Source of the DNA: JBHIYN01 sp041984235
GTDB taxonomy: Bacteria > Pseudomonadota > Gammaproteobacteria > Ga0077536
Reading direction: 5' to 3'
NCBI GenBank assembly: GCA_041984235.1
Contig: JBHIYN010000021.1
Location: 28,274 to 92,273 of the forward strand
DNA: 64,000 nt
Positions 62,859-64,000 of this stretch are shown here, one piece after another. Position 1 is the stretch's first letter; each line of letters opens with the position of its first letter. The notes beneath the pieces were generated by a model. That model made no database searches. It had not been told where the DNA came from and saw only the letters and a list, made by a program, of their open reading frames with translations. Both the position numbers and the translations under genes were made by a program.

Positions 62859-62910
62859 CATATTGAAGTTCATCGATAGGTTGGCAAACGAATCGATGAC
62901 TGTCAATATG
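62859..62910. promoter_or_regulatory. Palindromic operator between arsI-like and arsR genes
   Basis: CATATTGAAGTTCATCGAT (62859-62877) and its inverted partner (62892-62910) match at 17 of 19 bases around a 14-nt spacer. Each arm also holds a small dyad (TGAAGTTCA and TGACTGTCA). It fills most of the 87-bp divergent gap and overlaps both likely promoters, so it is the probable ArsR site. Confidence 0.6.
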
Positions 62911-62915
62911 TATCC

Positions 62916-63275
62916 ATGAACGCTCCCTGTCCGCCAGGCTGCTGCGTCCTCTCCGCCCCGCTCGGCGACGACGCAGCGGCCGACCTCGCCGCTCAGCTGA
63001 AGGCGCTGGCCGACCCGGCCAGAATTCGCCTCGTTTCCATGCTCGCGACCTCGCCCACGGGTGAACTCTGCGCCTGTGACCTGCCGGCGGTCCTCGGCAA
63101 GTCCCAGCCGACCACCAGCCACCATCTGCGCCAGCTCGTGGAAGCCGGCCTGGTCGAGCGCGAGCAGCGCGGCAAGTGGGCCTGGTTCCGGCTGCGCCGC
63201 GAGCGCCTAGCGGCGCTGCGGGCCGCACTCGGCGAAGGCGCCGAGCCGGTAGTGCCCGGCGACCCCTGCTGCTGA
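62916..63275 (+). CDS. ArsR-family metalloregulator
   Basis: A 119-aa winged-helix repressor. LKALADPARIRLVSML starts the HTH domain, GELCACDLPAVLGKSQPTTSHHLRQL carries the metal motif ELCACDL and the recognition helix (split as GELCACDL and QPTTSHHLRQL). Extra Cys residues lie at the N-terminus (CPPGCC) and the end (PCC). As(III)/Sb(III) binding would release DNA and induce the divergent arsI-like gene. Confidence 0.9.
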   Translation: MNAPCPPGCCVLSAPLGDDAAADLAAQLKALADPARIRLVSMLATSPTGELCACDLPAVLGKSQPTTSHHLRQLVEAGLVEREQRGKWAWFRLRRERLAALRAALGEGAEPVVPGDPCC

Positions 63276-63308
63276 CGACGCGGAACCCTGCCACCTGCCG
63301 CATGTCTG

Positions 63309-63314
63309 TATACT
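63309..63314 (+). promoter_or_regulatory. Probable -10 box of ssrA
   Basis: TATACT 36 bp before the mature tmRNA 5' end, leaving a short leader for RNase P to remove. The best -35 candidate (CTGCCA) is 15 nt upstream, so the call is tentative. Confidence 0.4.
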
Positions 63315-63349
63315 GGTACGGTGCGCGTCGATCTGCGCACGGCACTTTC

Positions 63350-63712
63350 GGGGGCGTCACGGCTTCGACGTGGGTCACGAAACCGAAGGGGCATGCCGAG
63401 GGGCAGAGCACCTCGTAAATCCAACTGCAACCTTAATAGTTGCCAACGACGACAACTACGCACTCGCTGCTTAAAACCCAGTAGGGTGCCGTCTGACCGG
63501 AGCCGTGCTCGTGCGTCCGTCCTCAGGCGTCATTTCTCACGAGATCGCGGTGAAGCTCGTTCGGGGCGGATCCGTTAAAACCTTACCGGACTCGCTGATG
63601 GTTTGCCCTGCCGGTCGGGTTGCCCTCAGCTAAAACAATAGACTCGGCTAAGCATGTAGAACCAACGGCAGAGGGCTTGCGGACGCGGGTTCGACTCCCG
63701 CCGCCTCCACCA
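63350..63712 (+). ncRNA. ssrA: Transfer-messenger RNA (tmRNA)
   Basis: A 363-nt RNA starting GGGGGCGTCACGGCTTCGAC and ending with the T-arm GGGTTCGACTCCC and CGCCTCCACCA. The acceptor stem pairs GGGGGCG with CGCCTCC, including the G3-U70 alanine identity pair. The tag frame at 63442-63474 encodes ANDDNYALAA and a TAA stop. It works with SmpB to rescue stalled ribosomes. Pieces in the middle form the expected pseudoknot region. One-piece, not permuted. Confidence 0.97.
63694..63712 (+). repeat. Putative att core, copy 1 (tmRNA 3' end)
   Basis: ACTCCCGCCGCCTCCACCA, 19 bp, recurs exactly at 63893-63911 in the same orientation. The tmRNA 3' end is a common target of tyrosine integrases, and such exact repeats mark the edges of integrated elements. 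Confidence 0.6.
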
Positions 63713-63769
63713 GACCAAAAAAATACCGGCCTCGAGCCGGTATTTTTTTGGTCTGGTGGAGGCGGCGGG
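63697..63769. terminator. 34-bp perfect inverted repeat: tmRNA 3' end plus bidirectional terminator
   Basis: Arms 63697-63730 and 63736-63769 are perfectly complementary around the loop CTCGA. The inner half (A7 TACCGGC / GCCGGTA T7) is a classic two-way intrinsic terminator. The outer 16 bp of the left arm are the last bases of the mature tmRNA, so the right arm carries an inverted copy of the tmRNA 3' end. Confidence 0.85.
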
Positions 63770-63892
63770 CCGGAGCACACGCGTTCCGGGTTCGACGAGC
63801 GCTGCGACAGCAGCGCGAGGACGTCGGAGCGCAGCGACGACGGGCCTGAGCGTAGCGAAGGCCGAGCGATTCGCAACAAGCGAATCGCGAGC

Positions 63893-63911
63893 ACTCCCGC
63901 CGCCTCCACCA
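63893..63911 (+). repeat. Putative att core, copy 2
   Basis: Exact 19-bp copy of the tmRNA 3' end. The 181 bp between the copies hold no gene; they contain GCGATTCGC / GCGAATCGC (63866-63874 and 63880-63888) and the inverted copy described at 63736-63769. Confidence 0.6.
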
Positions 63912-63918
63912 AATCGTA

Positions 63919-63969
63919 GGGTAACCGACTGATTGAACTGCATTTTGCGTTCGAGGCAGTCGGTTACCC
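63919..63969. repeat. 13-bp inverted repeat at the right edge
   Basis: GGGTAACCGACTG (63919-63931) and CAGTCGGTTACCC (63957-63969) are perfect partners 25 nt apart, followed by a CCCACGTTCCTACCCACAT motif with two CCCAC/TACCCAC units. This resembles the arm-type sites near an integrase gene. No gene is visible before the window ends. Confidence 0.45.
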
Positions 63970-64000
63970 ACGTTCCTACCCACATCCGATCCGGCATCGC

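Noticed and set aside
63583..63997. Several short open frames on both strands over the tmRNA end and att copies
   Set aside because: They overlap tmRNA and its terminator; their Gly/Arg-rich peptides are the usual false genes over RNA 3' ends.

Overview
The window is a high-GC stretch of bacterial core genome whose gene content and order point to a gammaproteobacterium. Three conserved gammaproteobacterial neighbourhoods support this: leuB-asd-fimV-truA-trpFBA-accD-folC-dedD-cvpA-purF-metZ; hrcA-grpE-dnaK-dnaJ-dapB-carAB-greA-rlmE-ftsH-glmM; and recN-fur-bamE-rnfH-ratA-smpB-ssrA. FimV, KdsA (Gram-negative LPS), BamE and a Fur lacking the inner CxxC pair all fit. A Chromatiales/Xanthomonadales-like lineage is my inference; no rRNA is present to settle it.

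Layout. 1-453 is the 3' end of a secretin-like gene, followed by purL and an Smr-domain gene on the + strand. 4959-12143 is a minus-strand run: clc-type channel, pyrG-kdsA-eno-ftsB, then ispD-ispF. fhs (formate-THF ligase) stands alone on +. 14098-18034 holds a SIMPL protein, a PLP decarboxylase, a Prx5-type peroxiredoxin and a serine-glyoxylate-type aminotransferase. 18273-34387 is the long leuB-to-metZ biosynthetic run (amino acids, purine, folate, fatty acid, pseudouridine, polar-growth/pilus factor FimV). dapC-dapD run divergently from leuB. A 610-bp non-coding interval full of nested inverted repeats (36547-37156) separates dapD from the convergent glmM. 37157-53023 is the cell-wall/protease/carbamoyl-phosphate/heat-shock run on the minus strand. 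nadK-recN, fur/bamE and rnfH-ratA follow, then an NSS transporter, a Ser/Thr kinase-HDOD-GAF fusion, smpB, a divergent ArsI/CadI-ArsR pair and tmRNA (ssrA). The right edge shows a duplicated tmRNA 3' end and recombination-type repeats, suggesting that an integrated element starts there.

How the genes work together. The minus-strand runs combine tightly packed genes (stop/start overlaps of 1-17 nt, many GTG or TTG starts) with local control. Two heat-shock (sigma-32) promoters of identical 14-nt spacing sit in front of grpE and of dnaK. A hairpin with a U-tract lies between dnaK and dnaJ, and another between purF and metZ. Lysine/cell-wall precursors come from asd, dapB, dapC, dapD and glmM. 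Nucleotide synthesis is served by purL, purF, pyrG and carAB. Trans-translation is complete (ssrA plus smpB).

I see no CRISPR array, toxin-antitoxin pair, secretion cluster or defence island. The signals that ordinary annotation does not explain are the multi-branch inverted-repeat block at 36576-37158, the 34-bp perfect palindrome fused to the tmRNA 3' end with its extra 19-bp direct copy, the kinase-HDOD-GAF fusion, and several palindromic operator-like sites.
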